Source: Paraburkholderia sp. PGU19 (lineage in GTDB: Bacteria > Pseudomonadota > Gammaproteobacteria > Burkholderiales > Burkholderiaceae). From it: DNA of 64,000 nucleotides. How positions within the stretch are numbered: position 1 is the stretch's first letter; the number at the start of each line of letters is the position of its first letter. Under the pieces are notes generated by a model that was not told where the DNA came from, did not search any database, and worked only from the letters and a program-made list of their open reading frames with translations. The translations under genes were made by a program, and so were the position numbers. Where the stretch lies: assembly GCF_013426915.1 (NCBI RefSeq), contig NZ_AP023180.1:1860001-1924000 (forward strand). Reading direction: 5' to 3'. Shown here piece by piece: positions 43,443 through 52,892 of the stretch.

Positions 43443-44096
43443 TCACCCCGCATGCGCCGGCTGCTGCGCCTCATCGACCTGCGACGGATGCTTGCGATCT
43501 CGCGGCCCTGCGTCGCGCCCACCCTGCCCGGCCACCCGCGCCGGCCCGGACCCCGGCCCCTGCTGCGGACGATGCTCCGCGCGCCGCACAGGCGCACCAT
43601 CGTGATGATCCGGCCGATGCGGATCATGCGCATACGCGGAACGCTCGCCATGCGAATGCGGACGATGCTCGTCCCGCCGCACCGGCATCACCGCATGGAC
43701 AGGCGGATGCCCGCCACGATGGGCCATCTCGGCGCGCAAATGCTCGCGTCGGCGGAACACTTCGGCACGGCGGTCGCCGCGCGCATAGAAATGCCGATGA
43801 CGCTTGCCATCCGGGCCCACCACCCACAAATACGTGCTCCCGCCGACAAACACCACGTCGCGATCCACGACGCCCGCAATATAGACATCGCTCGGCGCAG
43901 ACACATAAACAGGCGGCGCAGGTGCGCGCACCACAACAGCGGGCGGTGGCGGTGGCGCCTGCACGGCAACGACAGCGGGCTGCGGCCTCGGCCGCGCGGG
44001 CGCGGCGGAAATCTGCTGCTCGCTGGTGACACAGCCGGCTAACGTTGCAAATGCGGCAACCGCCGCGAAAGATGTGGCCAGCTTCATCGTGTTCAA
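43443..44096 (-). CDS. Proline/histidine/arginine-rich lipoprotein
   Basis: 217 residues with a lipoprotein signal ending in TLAGC. A Pro-rich tract (VQAPPPPPAVVVRAPAPP) leads to a small beta core (VYVSAPSDVYIAGVVDRDVV, FVGGSTYLWVVGPDGKRH) followed by a very basic, His-rich tail (HRPDHHDGAPVRRAEHRPQQ). The TTG at 44096 has GGGGAG at good spacing and is taken as start; an ATG nine bases later is the alternative. The His-rich tail may bind metal. No family recognised. Confidence 0.72.
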   Translation of the reverse strand: MNTMKLATSFAAVAAFATLAGCVTSEQQISAAPARPRPQPAVVAVQAPPPPPAVVVRAPAPPVYVSAPSDVYIAGVVDRDVVFVGGSTYLWVVGPDGKRHRHFYARGDRRAEVFRRREHLRAEMAHRGGHPPVHAVMPVRRDEHRPHSHGERSAYAHDPHRPDHHDGAPVRRAEHRPQQGPGSGPARVAGQGGRDAGPRDRKHPSQVDEAQQPAHAG

Positions 44097-44266
44097 ATGC
44101 GGCTCCCCGTTTTATGTGGTCGTTCTGGTTCGCCCGCATTAACGGCAAAGTCTTACAGAAGCTTTAGCGCGACAGGCACATGGCCGCATGGCCGCCTGTA
44201 TCATCGGCCTGTGTCCATCTGCGACAACCCGCACGAGCAAAACGCAATGCCTTCGAGGAGCACCGC

Positions 44267-44938
44267 GTGAACGTCAGTGAAGCCGTCACCAGCCGCAAGT
44301 CCGTCCGCCAGTTTCTTCCGACACCCGTTCCACCCGACGCGATCCGCCGTGTGCTCGCCACCGCCGCGCGCTCGCCGTCGGGCGGCAATCTGCAGCCCTG
44401 GCATATCCACGTGGTAGGCGGCGACGCGCTCGCGCGCCTCAAGCACATCATGCGCGAACGCGTCGCGGATGCGCCGGACGGCGAAGAGATGGAGTACAAC
44501 GTCTATCCGCCGGGCCTCCACTCGCCATATCGCGAGCGGCGCTTTCAGGTAGGCGAAGACCTTTACCGCAGCATCGGCGTCGCGCGTGAAAACCGGCCCG
44601 CGCGCCTCGCGCAGTTCGCGCGCAACTTCACGTTCTTCGATGCACCGCTCGCGCTCTTTTGTACCGTCGACCGCCGCATGGGCCCGCCGCAATGGGCCGA
44701 TCTCGGCATGTTCATGCAGACAGTCATGCTGCTGTTGCGCGAAGAAGGGCTGCATAGCTGCCCCCAGGAATGCTGGGCGCAGTACCCGCAGACGATCGGC
44801 GCGTTTCTCGACCTGCCCGCCGAACGCATGCTGTTCAGCGGCATGGCGATCGGCTACGAAGATACGGATGCCGCGATCAACCAGTGGCGCTCGCAGCGCA
44901 CGCCGCTGGACGAATTCGCGCAGTTCATCGGCGTCTGA
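44267..44938 (+). CDS. Nitroreductase family protein
   Basis: 223 residues. The FMN-binding N-terminus is SEAVTSRKSVRQFLPTPVPP, the second half of the site is ATAARSPSGGNLQPWHIHV, and ADLGMFMQTVMLLLREEGL and the late FSGMAIGYEDTDAAIN complete the nitroreductase fold. The GTG at 44267 follows GAGGAG and starts at the usual family N-terminus. It would reduce quinones, nitro compounds or unsaturated ketones using NAD(P)H and FMN. Single gene; the substrate is unknown. Confidence 0.9.
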   Translation: MNVSEAVTSRKSVRQFLPTPVPPDAIRRVLATAARSPSGGNLQPWHIHVVGGDALARLKHIMRERVADAPDGEEMEYNVYPPGLHSPYRERRFQVGEDLYRSIGVARENRPARLAQFARNFTFFDAPLALFCTVDRRMGPPQWADLGMFMQTVMLLLREEGLHSCPQECWAQYPQTIGAFLDLPAERMLFSGMAIGYEDTDAAINQWRSQRTPLDEFAQFIGV

Positions 44939-44957
44939 CCATCAGCAGAAAAAACCG

Positions 44958-46061
44958 TCACGACCCCATCGCGGGCATGAAGTTGAACGATGGCGTCGGC
45001 ACGAACTGTCCCGACACTTCGCCGGAATAGACCTGGCCTTTGTCGATGGTGAGCTTGAGCACGGGTGCGCCCGGTTTCAGGTTCAGCTTGTGCAGATCGA
45101 TCCAGAAGGTATCGGGACGCGTCGACGAATCGAAGTAATAAACGAGGTTCTTCTGATCGGCGACCGTGCGCCAGATCGTCGACGACAGGTTCGGCTGATC
45201 GGGCGTGCTGATGCCGAGCGGCACGCTGACGGAACGCATCACGCTCATCACGCTCGCCACAGCTTGATACGCATACGAACGGTTCGGCACGCCGACGATG
45301 TAGTTCGGGTCGAGTTGCTTCGGAATCGCATCGAGCAGGAACGACGCGCGCACGAAGCGGTCGGCCGCGCGATTCGTGCCAGGCAGGAACGTCAGGCCAC
45401 CGACGCCGCGCCAGTATGTATCCAGCGCAAGCTGCTCGCTGTAGACAGGCGAGTTCGTCATGATCCTGTACGACTTGCCGTGGTGGATGACGAGCTTGCC
45501 ATCCAGATACTCGAGAATCGCGGAGTCGCCGCTCGCATCGGAGAGCGACAGATGAATGGTGAGCGGCTTGCCGTTCGGCAGCGGCGGCGCAATGATCTGA
45601 AACGGCTCCTTGCCGAACACGTCGACGGCCTCGGCGACGCTTGCGAAATTGTCGAGCGCGTATTGCGCCCACAGGCTGATCGACATCGGCGCGCGTGCGG
45701 GGTCGGGCTTGCCGTAATCCGTCTCCGCCAGATAAAGCGCGTTCGCCACCAGTCCGCGTTCGTTCATTCCGTCGACGCTGCCGATCTCATAGCCCGACAC
45801 GATCACGCTGCCGTACTTCGCTTTCCAGTGCGGCGAGCGCGGCCCTGCGCGCCCATCGCGCTCGATGCCCGCAGGAAACACCCACAGGTTCGACATCATG
45901 TCTTCGGACCAGTCCATCGACCGCCCGGTGATCACGAGATTGCCATCGCCGACATAGAGCGCTCGGGTGCAGGCATCGGCCGTCAGCGCGATGGTTAGCG
46001 AAATGAAGAGCGCGGCAAAGGCCGCAAGCGCCAGGGAGAACTTCGCAAACGGTCTACGCAT
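44958..46061 (-). CDS. Choloylglycine hydrolase / penicillin acylase family protein, exported
   Basis: 367 residues. A signal peptide (SLALAAFAALFISLTIALTA-DA) is directly followed by CTRALYVGDGNLVITGRSMDW, so removal of the leader exposes Cys31 as the N-terminal nucleophile of an Ntn-hydrolase. Further family residues are in YEIGSVDGMNERGLVANALYL and IMTNSPVYSEQL (Asn of the oxyanion hole). Gram-negative members act on linear amides such as penicillin V or N-acyl-homoserine lactones; bile salts are unlikely here. Ends 19 bases from the nitroreductase gene, convergent. Confidence 0.88.
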   Translation of the reverse strand: MRRPFAKFSLALAAFAALFISLTIALTADACTRALYVGDGNLVITGRSMDWSEDMMSNLWVFPAGIERDGRAGPRSPHWKAKYGSVIVSGYEIGSVDGMNERGLVANALYLAETDYGKPDPARAPMSISLWAQYALDNFASVAEAVDVFGKEPFQIIAPPLPNGKPLTIHLSLSDASGDSAILEYLDGKLVIHHGKSYRIMTNSPVYSEQLALDTYWRGVGGLTFLPGTNRAADRFVRASFLLDAIPKQLDPNYIVGVPNRSYAYQAVASVMSVMRSVSVPLGISTPDQPNLSSTIWRTVADQKNLVYYFDSSTRPDTFWIDLHKLNLKPGAPVLKLTIDKGQVYSGEVSGQFVPTPSFNFMPAMGS

Positions 46062-46246
46062 CAGCTTTCCTTTTGGCCCACGCCAGGCCGCTCATGTTGC
46101 CAATACGACTGCTACGATTTCGGAGATCCGGCAACCGTATTCTGTACCGCGATCGATGAAAGCGCATGCATAAAAGCAGCCCGCCGTCGCGTTTCGCGCA
46201 TTGATGCGAAAATCATGGTTTCCTGAAGCCAACACGAGAGCATCCG

Positions 46247-46735
46247 ATGTTCGAAGCCACCATCAATACCGCGCTGCCCAAGGCCGAGTTCTATCAGGAA
46301 CTGGCGTCGCAGGCGCGCTCGCTGCTCGAAGGCGAATCGAATCAGATCGCCAATGCCGCCAATCTGTCGGCGCTGCTCTTCAACACCCTGCCGGAACTGA
46401 ACTGGGCCGGTTTCTATTTCGCCCTCGAAGGCGAGCTGGTCGTCGGTCCGTTTCAGGGCAAGCCCGCCTGCGTGCGTATTCCGATGGGCCGTGGCGTATG
46501 CGGCCGCGCAGCCGAAACGCGTGAGACGCAGGTCGTGCCGGATGTCGATGCGTTTCCGGGGCATATCGCGTGCGATTCGGCGTCGCGCTCCGAGATCGTG
46601 ATTCCGCTGCAAAAGGCAAGCGGCGAACTGGTCGGCGTGCTCGATATCGACAGCCCCGTGCTCGCGCGCTTCGACGAAGAAGACCGCCGTGGCCTGGAAG
46701 AAGTCGCGCGCATCTTCGTCGCGTCGCTTCGCTGA
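46247..46735 (+). CDS. Free methionine-(R)-sulfoxide reductase (GAF domain)
   Basis: 162 residues, a single GAF domain. Three Cys residues (Cys75, Cys85 and Cys109) are in KPACVRIPMGRGVCGRAA and HIACDSASRSEI; they match the spacing of Cys84, Cys94 and Cys118 of the Escherichia coli enzyme. It reduces free Met-R-sulfoxide with thioredoxin electrons. WAGFYF and DIDSPV are other family landmarks. Monocistronic. Confidence 0.93.
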   Translation: MFEATINTALPKAEFYQELASQARSLLEGESNQIANAANLSALLFNTLPELNWAGFYFALEGELVVGPFQGKPACVRIPMGRGVCGRAAETRETQVVPDVDAFPGHIACDSASRSEIVIPLQKASGELVGVLDIDSPVLARFDEEDRRGLEEVARIFVASLR

Positions 46736-46832
46736 ACTGAAAAGCTGAACACCTGGCGGGCTCCGCCTCTTCCCCAACACGAAGCATATGCACTAAGATC
46801 GCGTTCACATCGTCTCTTCCAGGTGAAACGCG

Positions 46833-47777
46833 GTGGATCTCAACGACGTCCGCATCTTTGTCAGCGTCGTCCAGACTGGCAGTCTCATGAACGCGGCCAG
46901 CCGGATGGACGTGCCGCTCGCCACCATCAGCCGGCGCATTCGCGCGCTGGAAAAAGAGCTGAACGTGCAGCTGCTGGAGCGTTCTGCGCGCGGCACGCGG
47001 CTCACCGACGCCGGCGCGCGGCTCTACCAGCATGCCAGTCTCGGCGTCGAGATTCTGAAAGACGGCGAGGAAGCCGTCGTCTCCGATCAGGCCATGCTCA
47101 AAGGGCGGCTGCGCCTGTCGCTGCCGCCCGCGTTCGATATCTGGTGGGATCTCCTGCACGACTTTCAGCGTCGCTACCCTGACATCCGCGTGCATGTGTA
47201 CACGACCGAACGGCGCGTCGATCTGATCGAGGAAGGCATCGACGTGGCGTTACGCGTCGGCGTGATTGCGCATGAAGCGATGGTTGCGCGGCGCATGCTG
47301 TCGTATCGTCACGTGCTGGTTGCGAGTCCGCAACTGATCGAGCGCTTCGGCATGCCGCACGAACCGTCCGCGCTCACCCGCCTGCCCTGCGCGCTCTGGA
47401 ACCGCGCGCCCAATGACGCCAACACATGGCAACTGGGCAAGACGACGGTCGAGCCGCACATCGTGCTGACGACCAACGACTACGCACAGCTTCGTTATCG
47501 CGCGCTGAACGGCGAGTTCGTCACCGAGATTCCGCCCTTTCTCGCCGCCGAGCCGATCCGGCAGGGACGGCTCGTCCCGCTGCTGCCCTCCTACCCGTTG
47601 CCGGATCAACAGGTCAACCTGCTGTATCCATCACACCGGCATCCTTCCGCCATCGTGCGGACCTATCTCGAGTTCTGTCAGTCGCGCATCGCGTGGTTCG
47701 TCGATCAATGCGCGATCGACTGGACATCGTCGTCAGAGAACGCCTCCGCGTCCGATTCTCTCGCGCCGTCGAAATAA
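46833..47777 (+). CDS. LysR-family regulator
   Basis: 314 residues from a GTG start that follows AGGTGA. Winged helix: VRIFVSVVQTGSLMNAASRM, then PLATISRRIRALEKELNVQLLERSARG. The effector domain begins about 95 with RLRLSLPPAFDIWWD and ends about 290; the tail is Ser-rich. This type resembles the CrgA-like or DsdC-like branch that often autoregulates. It converges on the catalase gene, so catalase control by it is not implied by position. Target unknown. Confidence 0.9.
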   Translation: MDLNDVRIFVSVVQTGSLMNAASRMDVPLATISRRIRALEKELNVQLLERSARGTRLTDAGARLYQHASLGVEILKDGEEAVVSDQAMLKGRLRLSLPPAFDIWWDLLHDFQRRYPDIRVHVYTTERRVDLIEEGIDVALRVGVIAHEAMVARRMLSYRHVLVASPQLIERFGMPHEPSALTRLPCALWNRAPNDANTWQLGKTTVEPHIVLTTNDYAQLRYRALNGEFVTEIPPFLAAEPIRQGRLVPLLPSYPLPDQQVNLLYPSHRHPSAIVRTYLEFCQSRIAWFVDQCAIDWTSSSENASASDSLAPSK

Positions 47778-47806
47778 AAACCCCGAAGGCCGTGCGGCCT
47801 TCGGGG
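47776..47806 (-). terminator. Intrinsic terminator of the catalase gene
   Basis: CCCCGAAGGCC (47781-47791) and GGCCTTCGGGG (47796-47806) form a perfect 11-base stem with a four-base loop. The A5 run at 47776-47780 is a U-run on the minus strand, so it ends the catalase transcript. It also lies just after the LysR stop and may work both ways. Confidence 0.85.
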
Positions 47807-47856
47807 CGGGTTCAGCGCGAGCGGCAACAGCCGTCAGATGCTATGCAAAGCGCATC

Positions 47857-49299
47857 TCACAGCGCCTTGCCCGCCGATTCGAGCGCAGCCGCCACGCCTT
47901 GTCCATAGGCGGGGTCGGCCTTCGTGCAGTGCTCGATGTGCAGCTTCCGGATCGGCTCCGACACCCCCGTCAGGGCGCGCGCGGTGTTGTCGAACAACGC
48001 CTGCTGTTGCTCCGGCGACATCAGGCGGAACAGATTGCCCGGCTGCGAGAAGTAGTCGTCGTCGGTGCGATGGTTCCAGTGATCGGCGGCGCCTTCGATC
48101 GACAGCGGCGGCTCGCTGAAGTCCGGCTGATCGAGCCATTCGCCGCGCGTGTTCGGGTTGTACGGCGTCGCGCCGCCCATGTTGCCGTCGACGCGCATCG
48201 AGCCGTCGCGGTGATAGCTATGCACCGGGCACCTCGGCGCATTCACGGGAATCAGGCTGTGATTCACGCCCAGACGATAGCGCTGCGCGTCGCCGTACGA
48301 GAACAGGCGACCTTGCAGCATCTTGTCCGGCGAGAAGCTGATGCCTGGCACCACGTTGGCAGGATTGAACGCGGACTGCTCGACGTCGGCGAAATGATTG
48401 TCCGCGTTGCGATTCAGTTCCATCACGCCCACTTCGATCAACGGGTAATCCTTCTTCGGCCAGATCTTGGTCAGATCGAACGGGTTGTACGACGTCTTCG
48501 ACGCGTCCGCTTCCGGCATCACCTGCACGTACATCGTCCACTTCGGGAATTCGTTGGCTTCGATCGATTCGTACAGGTCGCGATGCGAGCTTTCGCGGTC
48601 CGCGCCGACGAGCGCCGTGGCCTCCGCATCCGACAGGTTCTGGATGCCCTGCTGCGTGTGCAGATGGAACTTCACCCAGAAGCGTTCCTTGTCGGCGTTG
48701 ATGAAGCTGAACGTATGGCTGCCGAAACCGTGCATATGACGGAACGACTTCGGAATGCCGCGATCGCTCATCACGATCGTGATCTGATGCAGCGCTTCGG
48801 GCAGTTGCGTCCAGAAGTCCCAGTTGCTTTCGGCGCTGCGCAGGCCTGAGCGCGGGTCGCGTTTGATCGCGTGGTTCAGGTCCGGAAATTTCAGCGGATC
48901 GCGCAGGAAGAACACGGGTGTGTTGTTGCCGACGAGGTCCCAGTTGCCTTCATCCGTATAGAACTTCACGGCGAAGCCGCGGATATCGCGCTCGGCATCG
49001 GCTGCGCCGCGCTCGCCCGCTACCGTCGAGAAGCGCGCGAATAGTTCCGTCTTCTTGCCGATCTGCGAAAAGATCTTGGCGCGCGTGTACTTCGAAATGT
49101 CATGCGTGACCGTGAACGTGCCGAACGCGCCCGAGCCCTTCGCATGCATGCGGCGCTCGGGAATCACCTCGCGGTCGAAGTGCGCGAGCTTCTCGAGGAA
49201 CCACACGTCCTGCAGCAATGCCGGGCCGCGCGGGCCCGCCGTCTGGGTGTTCTGATTGTCTACAACGGGTGCGCCAAAAGCAGTCGTCAGCTTGTTCAC
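47857..49299 (-). CDS. katA: Catalase (monofunctional, small-subunit type)
   Basis: 480 residues. The GTG at 49299 follows GGAGGG and gives the normal start [18 protein letters not shown]; longer in-frame versions lack a good site. Haem-side residues are His52 in [12 protein letters not shown], the distal Asn in [12 protein letters not shown], and the proximal Tyr in [14 protein letters not shown]. It decomposes hydrogen peroxide. The NADPH-pocket region [17 protein letters not shown] is present. It is the clade-3 small-subunit type. The upstream gap contains no clear OxyR site. Confidence 0.95.
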   Translation of the reverse strand: MNKLTTAFGAPVVDNQNTQTAGPRGPALLQDVWFLEKLAHFDREVIPERRMHAKGSGAFGTFTVTHDISKYTRAKIFSQIGKKTELFARFSTVAGERGAADAERDIRGFAVKFYTDEGNWDLVGNNTPVFFLRDPLKFPDLNHAIKRDPRSGLRSAESNWDFWTQLPEALHQITIVMSDRGIPKSFRHMHGFGSHTFSFINADKERFWVKFHLHTQQGIQNLSDAEATALVGADRESSHRDLYESIEANEFPKWTMYVQVMPEADASKTSYNPFDLTKIWPKKDYPLIEVGVMELNRNADNHFADVEQSAFNPANVVPGISFSPDKMLQGRLFSYGDAQRYRLGVNHSLIPVNAPRCPVHSYHRDGSMRVDGNMGGATPYNPNTRGEWLDQPDFSEPPLSIEGAADHWNHRTDDDYFSQPGNLFRLMSPEQQQALFDNTARALTGVSEPIRKLHIEHCTKADPAYGQGVAAALESAGKAL

Positions 49300-49747
49300 G
49301 TCTAACCCTCCAACACTGATAGGAAGCTCCGGGGACGCGCCACCGGATCGTACTGTGGGATTTCCAGCGACTGCGGCCGCCATGGCAGATCGGCAACCGC
49401 TGTCTCGGGAGGCGAAATCGGGGACGGTCATGCCGTCGTCATGTCGGTCCGCGCAGTGCTCACCACGCGCGGACCGGTTGCTGCGGGAGCGATCTTAGCG
49501 CCATTCGAACAAGCGAGCAGAGAAGGGGCGAGCCTTGAATTGCAAGGCATGCAGCGTCTGCAAGACGCGCTGCCGGAAGCGGACGACGGATGAATGACGT
49601 TCAATGCGCTATAGGTCAAAGTGCTATGAGTTTGCGAAATCCGATAAAAATTTTAAGTTAGCGCTCGCTTTATTGTCCCTGTCATATACGTACCAGATTG
49701 CCGGTCTATGACAGATAACTAACGAAGAACACGCCAAACGACACTCG
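49300..49747. other. 448-base divergent intergenic region, catalase and RpiR
   Basis: No gene is convincing. The half next to the regulator (about 49610-49690) is AT-richer and contains the inverted repeat listed separately and an ATAG-N9-CTAT pair (49611-49627). The promoters of the catalase and RpiR genes must both be here. Elsewhere the sequence is GC-rich and unremarkable. Confidence 0.5.
49679..49714 (+). promoter_or_regulatory. Inverted repeat upstream of the RpiR gene, candidate operator
   Basis: CTGTCATA (49679-49686) and TATGACAG (49707-49714) are perfect inverted repeats 20 bases apart, ending 33 bases before the RpiR start. The position suits an autoregulatory operator for the RpiR-family repressor, possibly with DNA looping. 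Confidence 0.45.
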
Positions 49748-50644
49748 ATGTCCACCGCATTCGCCCACACAGTCGAAGCAAGCTTCGCGACGCTGACGCC
49801 CACGGCCAAGCGCATCGCCAGCTACATGCTGGCGAATCTGGAACGCCTCGGCCTGGAAACGGCGGACCAGATTGCGCAGCAGACGGGCACGAGCGGGATA
49901 TCGGTGGGGCGCTTTTTGCGCAGCGTCGGCTATCGCAATCTCGACGACCTGAAGCGCGAGTTACGCGGCGCGCAATCGCGCCCGTGGTTCATCACCGACC
50001 GGCTCGACGCTTACCGCAGCGAGCGCGACGACAGTAGCGACAATGGCGCGAACGGCGTCGATGTGGGCGACGCGGGCGATGCCACCACCGCGCGCTCGCT
50101 CGATCTAGAAGTCGATGCCATTCGCTACGTGTATCAACTGGCGCAAGGCGAGACGTTCGCGCGCATCGCGCAGCGCATTGCCGACGCCGATGCCGTTTTT
50201 ATTCTCGGCATTCAATCCACGCGCGGCATTTCCAACGCGTTCTACAGCTACCTGGAGTACCTGCGCCCGCGCGTGTTCTATTCGGACGGCATGTCCGGCT
50301 CGTATGTCGACTCGCTCAATTCGGAGTTCACGTCGCCGTATCTGATCGTCACCGACACGCGCGCCTATTCGCGCATCGCGCGGCGCTATTGCGAAGCGGC
50401 GACGCGGCGCGAATTGCCGTTTGCACTCGTCACCGATCTCTATTGCCCGTGGGCTCGCGAATTCCCCAGCGACCTGATTCAGGTGAAGACGGACGTTGGC
50501 CAGTTCTGGGATTCGCTTGCGCCGCTTACGTGCCTGTTCAATCTGCTATTGACATCGATCGTTGAACGATTGGGTCCGGCTATCGACCAACGTGTTGCGC
50601 GCAACCGAGAGTTGCAGCGCGAACTCGATCAATTCGACCTCTGA
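49748..50644 (+). CDS. MurR/RpiR-family regulator of the ddp-like operon
   Basis: 298 residues. The N-terminal HTH is FATLTPTAKRIASYMLANLE and QIAQQTGTSGISVGRFLRSVGY, and a C-terminal SIS domain runs about residues 130-270 (VFILGIQSTRGISNAFYSYL). This family senses phosphosugars or amino sugars. It is the first gene of a unit followed by a D-Ala-D-Ala dipeptidase and a dipeptide importer, only 5 bases ahead of the next start, so it likely controls peptidoglycan-dipeptide recycling. The candidate operator upstream suggests autoregulation. Confidence 0.9.
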   Translation: MSTAFAHTVEASFATLTPTAKRIASYMLANLERLGLETADQIAQQTGTSGISVGRFLRSVGYRNLDDLKRELRGAQSRPWFITDRLDAYRSERDDSSDNGANGVDVGDAGDATTARSLDLEVDAIRYVYQLAQGETFARIAQRIADADAVFILGIQSTRGISNAFYSYLEYLRPRVFYSDGMSGSYVDSLNSEFTSPYLIVTDTRAYSRIARRYCEAATRRELPFALVTDLYCPWAREFPSDLIQVKTDVGQFWDSLAPLTCLFNLLLTSIVERLGPAIDQRVARNRELQRELDQFDL

Positions 50645-50649
50645 CTCTC

Positions 50650-51216
50650 ATGAACGATACCCCACACCTGATTCATGTCACGCCCGAAACGCATGGCGTC
50701 GAGCTCGACCTCGCCTACGCGACCGCCAATAACTTCACCGGCAAGCCGATCTACAAGGAAGCGCATTGCCTGTTGCTCGCGCCCGCCGAAGCGAGATTGC
50801 GCAAGGCGGTTGAACTCGCGGCCAGCGTCGGCATGAAGCTGCGCATTTTCGATGCGTACCGTCCGCCGCAGGCGCAACAGGTTCTTTGGGACTTCTTGCC
50901 CGATCCGACCTATATCGCGGAACTTGGGCGCGGCTCGAATCATAGCCGCGGCACGGCGCTCGATCTGACCTTGATCGACAGCCACGGCGAAGCGCTCGAC
51001 ATGGGCACGGGCTTCGACGCGATGGTCAAGGAGTCCGAGCATTTTCACAAAGGGCTGCCGCAGCATGTGCAGCGCAACCGCTTGCTGCTGCTCGGCATCA
51101 TGCACGCGGCCGGCTTCACGCATATTGCCAGCGAGTGGTGGCATTACGAAATACCCGGCTCGCGCGCGCTGCCCATCATCGACAACAGCGAAAGCGGTCC
51201 GTTGAAGCTGATGTAA
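50650..51216 (+). CDS. ddpX: D-alanyl-D-alanine dipeptidase (DdpX/VanX family)
   Basis: 188 residues. Zinc and catalytic residues are visible: His98 and Asp105 in SNHSRGTALDLTL, Glu162 and His165 in ASEWWHYE, and Arg71 in RIFDAYRPP. This is the VanX/DdpX fold that hydrolyses D-Ala-D-Ala to free D-alanine. It starts five bases after the regulator stop and is followed by a dipeptide ABC importer. Its role here is nutrient recycling of peptidoglycan dipeptide, not vancomycin resistance, since no vanH or vanA gene accompanies it. Confidence 0.93.
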   Translation: MNDTPHLIHVTPETHGVELDLAYATANNFTGKPIYKEAHCLLLAPAEARLRKAVELAASVGMKLRIFDAYRPPQAQQVLWDFLPDPTYIAELGRGSNHSRGTALDLTLIDSHGEALDMGTGFDAMVKESEHFHKGLPQHVQRNRLLLLGIMHAAGFTHIASEWWHYEIPGSRALPIIDNSESGPLKLM

Positions 51217-51271
51217 TCCACGTTCTTTTTGCAGCCTTCCCACGCATGTTCCCTCTCGATACGGAGCGAGT

Positions 51272-52879
51272 ATGAATCTGGTTCTGCGCAATGCGCTAGC
51301 GGCAGTAGCCGTCGTTTCGGCACTGACGCTTACGATGACGACAACAAGCACTGCATTGGCGGCCACGCCGAAAGACATGCTGGTGATCGCCACCACGCTC
51401 GACGAATTCTCGACGCTCGATCCGGGCGAAGTGTACGAGCTGGTGCCCGAGGAATATGTCGCGAATACGTACGACCGCCTCGTGCGCGTCGATCTGAAAG
51501 ACCCGTCGAAATTCAACGGCGACGTCGCGCAGTCGTGGTCGGTCAGCCCGGACGGATTGACGTTCACGTTCAAGATTCGGCCGGACCTCAAGTTCCATTC
51601 GGGCAACCCGCTCACGGCCGATGACGTCGCATGGTCGATTCAGCGCTGCGTGCTGCTCGACAAGGGCGCGGCGGCCGTGCTGCAGGGCATTGGCCTGACC
51701 AAAGACAACGCGCTGCAAAACGTGAAGAAGATCGACGACTCGACCGTCAGCATCACGACCGACCAGAAATACGCGCCCACGTTCGTGCTCAACGTGCTGG
51801 GCGCGTGGCCTGCATCCGTGCTCGACAAGAAGCTGCTGCTGTCGCACCAGAAAGGCAATGATTTCGGCAACGAATGGCTGCGCACGAATGAGGCAGGCTC
51901 CGGCGCGTACAAGCTCGTCAAATGGACGGCGAACGACAGCATCATCCTGCAGAAGTACGACGGCTACCGTATGCCGCTGGCCATGAAGCGCATCGTGATG
52001 CGCCATGTGCCGGAGGCATCGAGCCAGCGCCTGCTGCTCGAAAACGGCGACGCGGACGTCGCGCGCAATCTCAGCCCCGACGATCTCGCCACGCTCACCA
52101 AGGGCAACAAGGTGACCGTGACGTCCGTGCCGCAGGCCACGCTGCTCTATCTCGGCCTCAACGTGAAGAACCCGAATCTCGCGAAGCCAGAAGTGCAGGA
52201 AGCGATGAAATGGCTGATCGATTACGACGGCATCCAGAAGAACGTGACGAAGAACACCTTCAAGGTTCATCAGACGTTCCTGCCGGAAGGCTTTCTCGGC
52301 GCGCTGAACAGCAATCCGTATCATCAGGATGTGGCCAAAGCGAAGGCGTTGCTGGCGAAGGCCGGCTTGCCGAACGGCTTCAACGTGACGATGGACGTGC
52401 GCAGCGCGTATCCGTACAACGAAATCGCGCAGGCCGTGCAGGCCAATCTCGCGCAAGGCGGCATCAAGGTCGAGATCATTCCGGGCGACAACAAGCAGAC
52501 GCTCGCAAAGTACCGCGCGCGCCAGCACGATATTTATATCGGCGAATGGTCGGCGGATTACATCGATCCGCACAGCAACGCGCAAGGCTATGCGTGGAAT
52601 CCCGACAACTCCGACAAGTCCGCGTACAAGATGCTCGCATGGCGTAATTCGTGGGACATTCCCGATCTGACGAAAGAGACCAACGCGGCACTCGCCGAAT
52701 CGTCGACGGCCAAACGCGCGCAGCTCTATCAAACGATGCAGAGGGAAATGCTCGCGAAGTCGCCGTTCGTCATCATGTTCCAGCAGGTGTCGCAAGTGGC
52801 GATGCGTCCGGGCGTGTCGGGCCTCGAAGTCGGTCCGATCAACGATCTCGTGTCGTATCTGCACGTGAAGAAGCAATAG
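51272..52879 (+). CDS. ddpA: ABC transporter substrate-binding protein (DdpA/DppA type)
   Basis: 535 residues of the SBP_bac_5 (oligopeptide/dipeptide) family with an N-terminal signal (VVSALTLTMTTTSTALA). Typical features: EYVANTYDRLVRVDLKDPSKF, the PDLKFHSGNPLTADDVAWSI motif, and EWLRTNEAGSGAYKLVKW. GGAGCGAG precedes the ATG. It should capture D-Ala-D-Ala or a related dipeptide, as judged by the adjacent DdpX gene. Confidence 0.92.
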   Translation: MNLVLRNALAAVAVVSALTLTMTTTSTALAATPKDMLVIATTLDEFSTLDPGEVYELVPEEYVANTYDRLVRVDLKDPSKFNGDVAQSWSVSPDGLTFTFKIRPDLKFHSGNPLTADDVAWSIQRCVLLDKGAAAVLQGIGLTKDNALQNVKKIDDSTVSITTDQKYAPTFVLNVLGAWPASVLDKKLLLSHQKGNDFGNEWLRTNEAGSGAYKLVKWTANDSIILQKYDGYRMPLAMKRIVMRHVPEASSQRLLLENGDADVARNLSPDDLATLTKGNKVTVTSVPQATLLYLGLNVKNPNLAKPEVQEAMKWLIDYDGIQKNVTKNTFKVHQTFLPEGFLGALNSNPYHQDVAKAKALLAKAGLPNGFNVTMDVRSAYPYNEIAQAVQANLAQGGIKVEIIPGDNKQTLAKYRARQHDIYIGEWSADYIDPHSNAQGYAWNPDNSDKSAYKMLAWRNSWDIPDLTKETNAALAESSTAKRAQLYQTMQREMLAKSPFVIMFQQVSQVAMRPGVSGLEVGPINDLVSYLHVKKQ

Positions 52880-52892
52880 GCACGCGGCAGAT

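Noticed and set aside
49611..49627. OxyR-type site (ATAG-N-CTAT) upstream of catalase
   Set aside because: Spacing is nine bases instead of seven and no second half-site pair follows, so I do not call it an OxyR operator.
50650..51216. Vancomycin-resistance gene vanX
   Set aside because: The motif is shared with DdpX; there is no vanA/vanH neighbour and a dipeptide importer is directly downstream, so it is catabolic.
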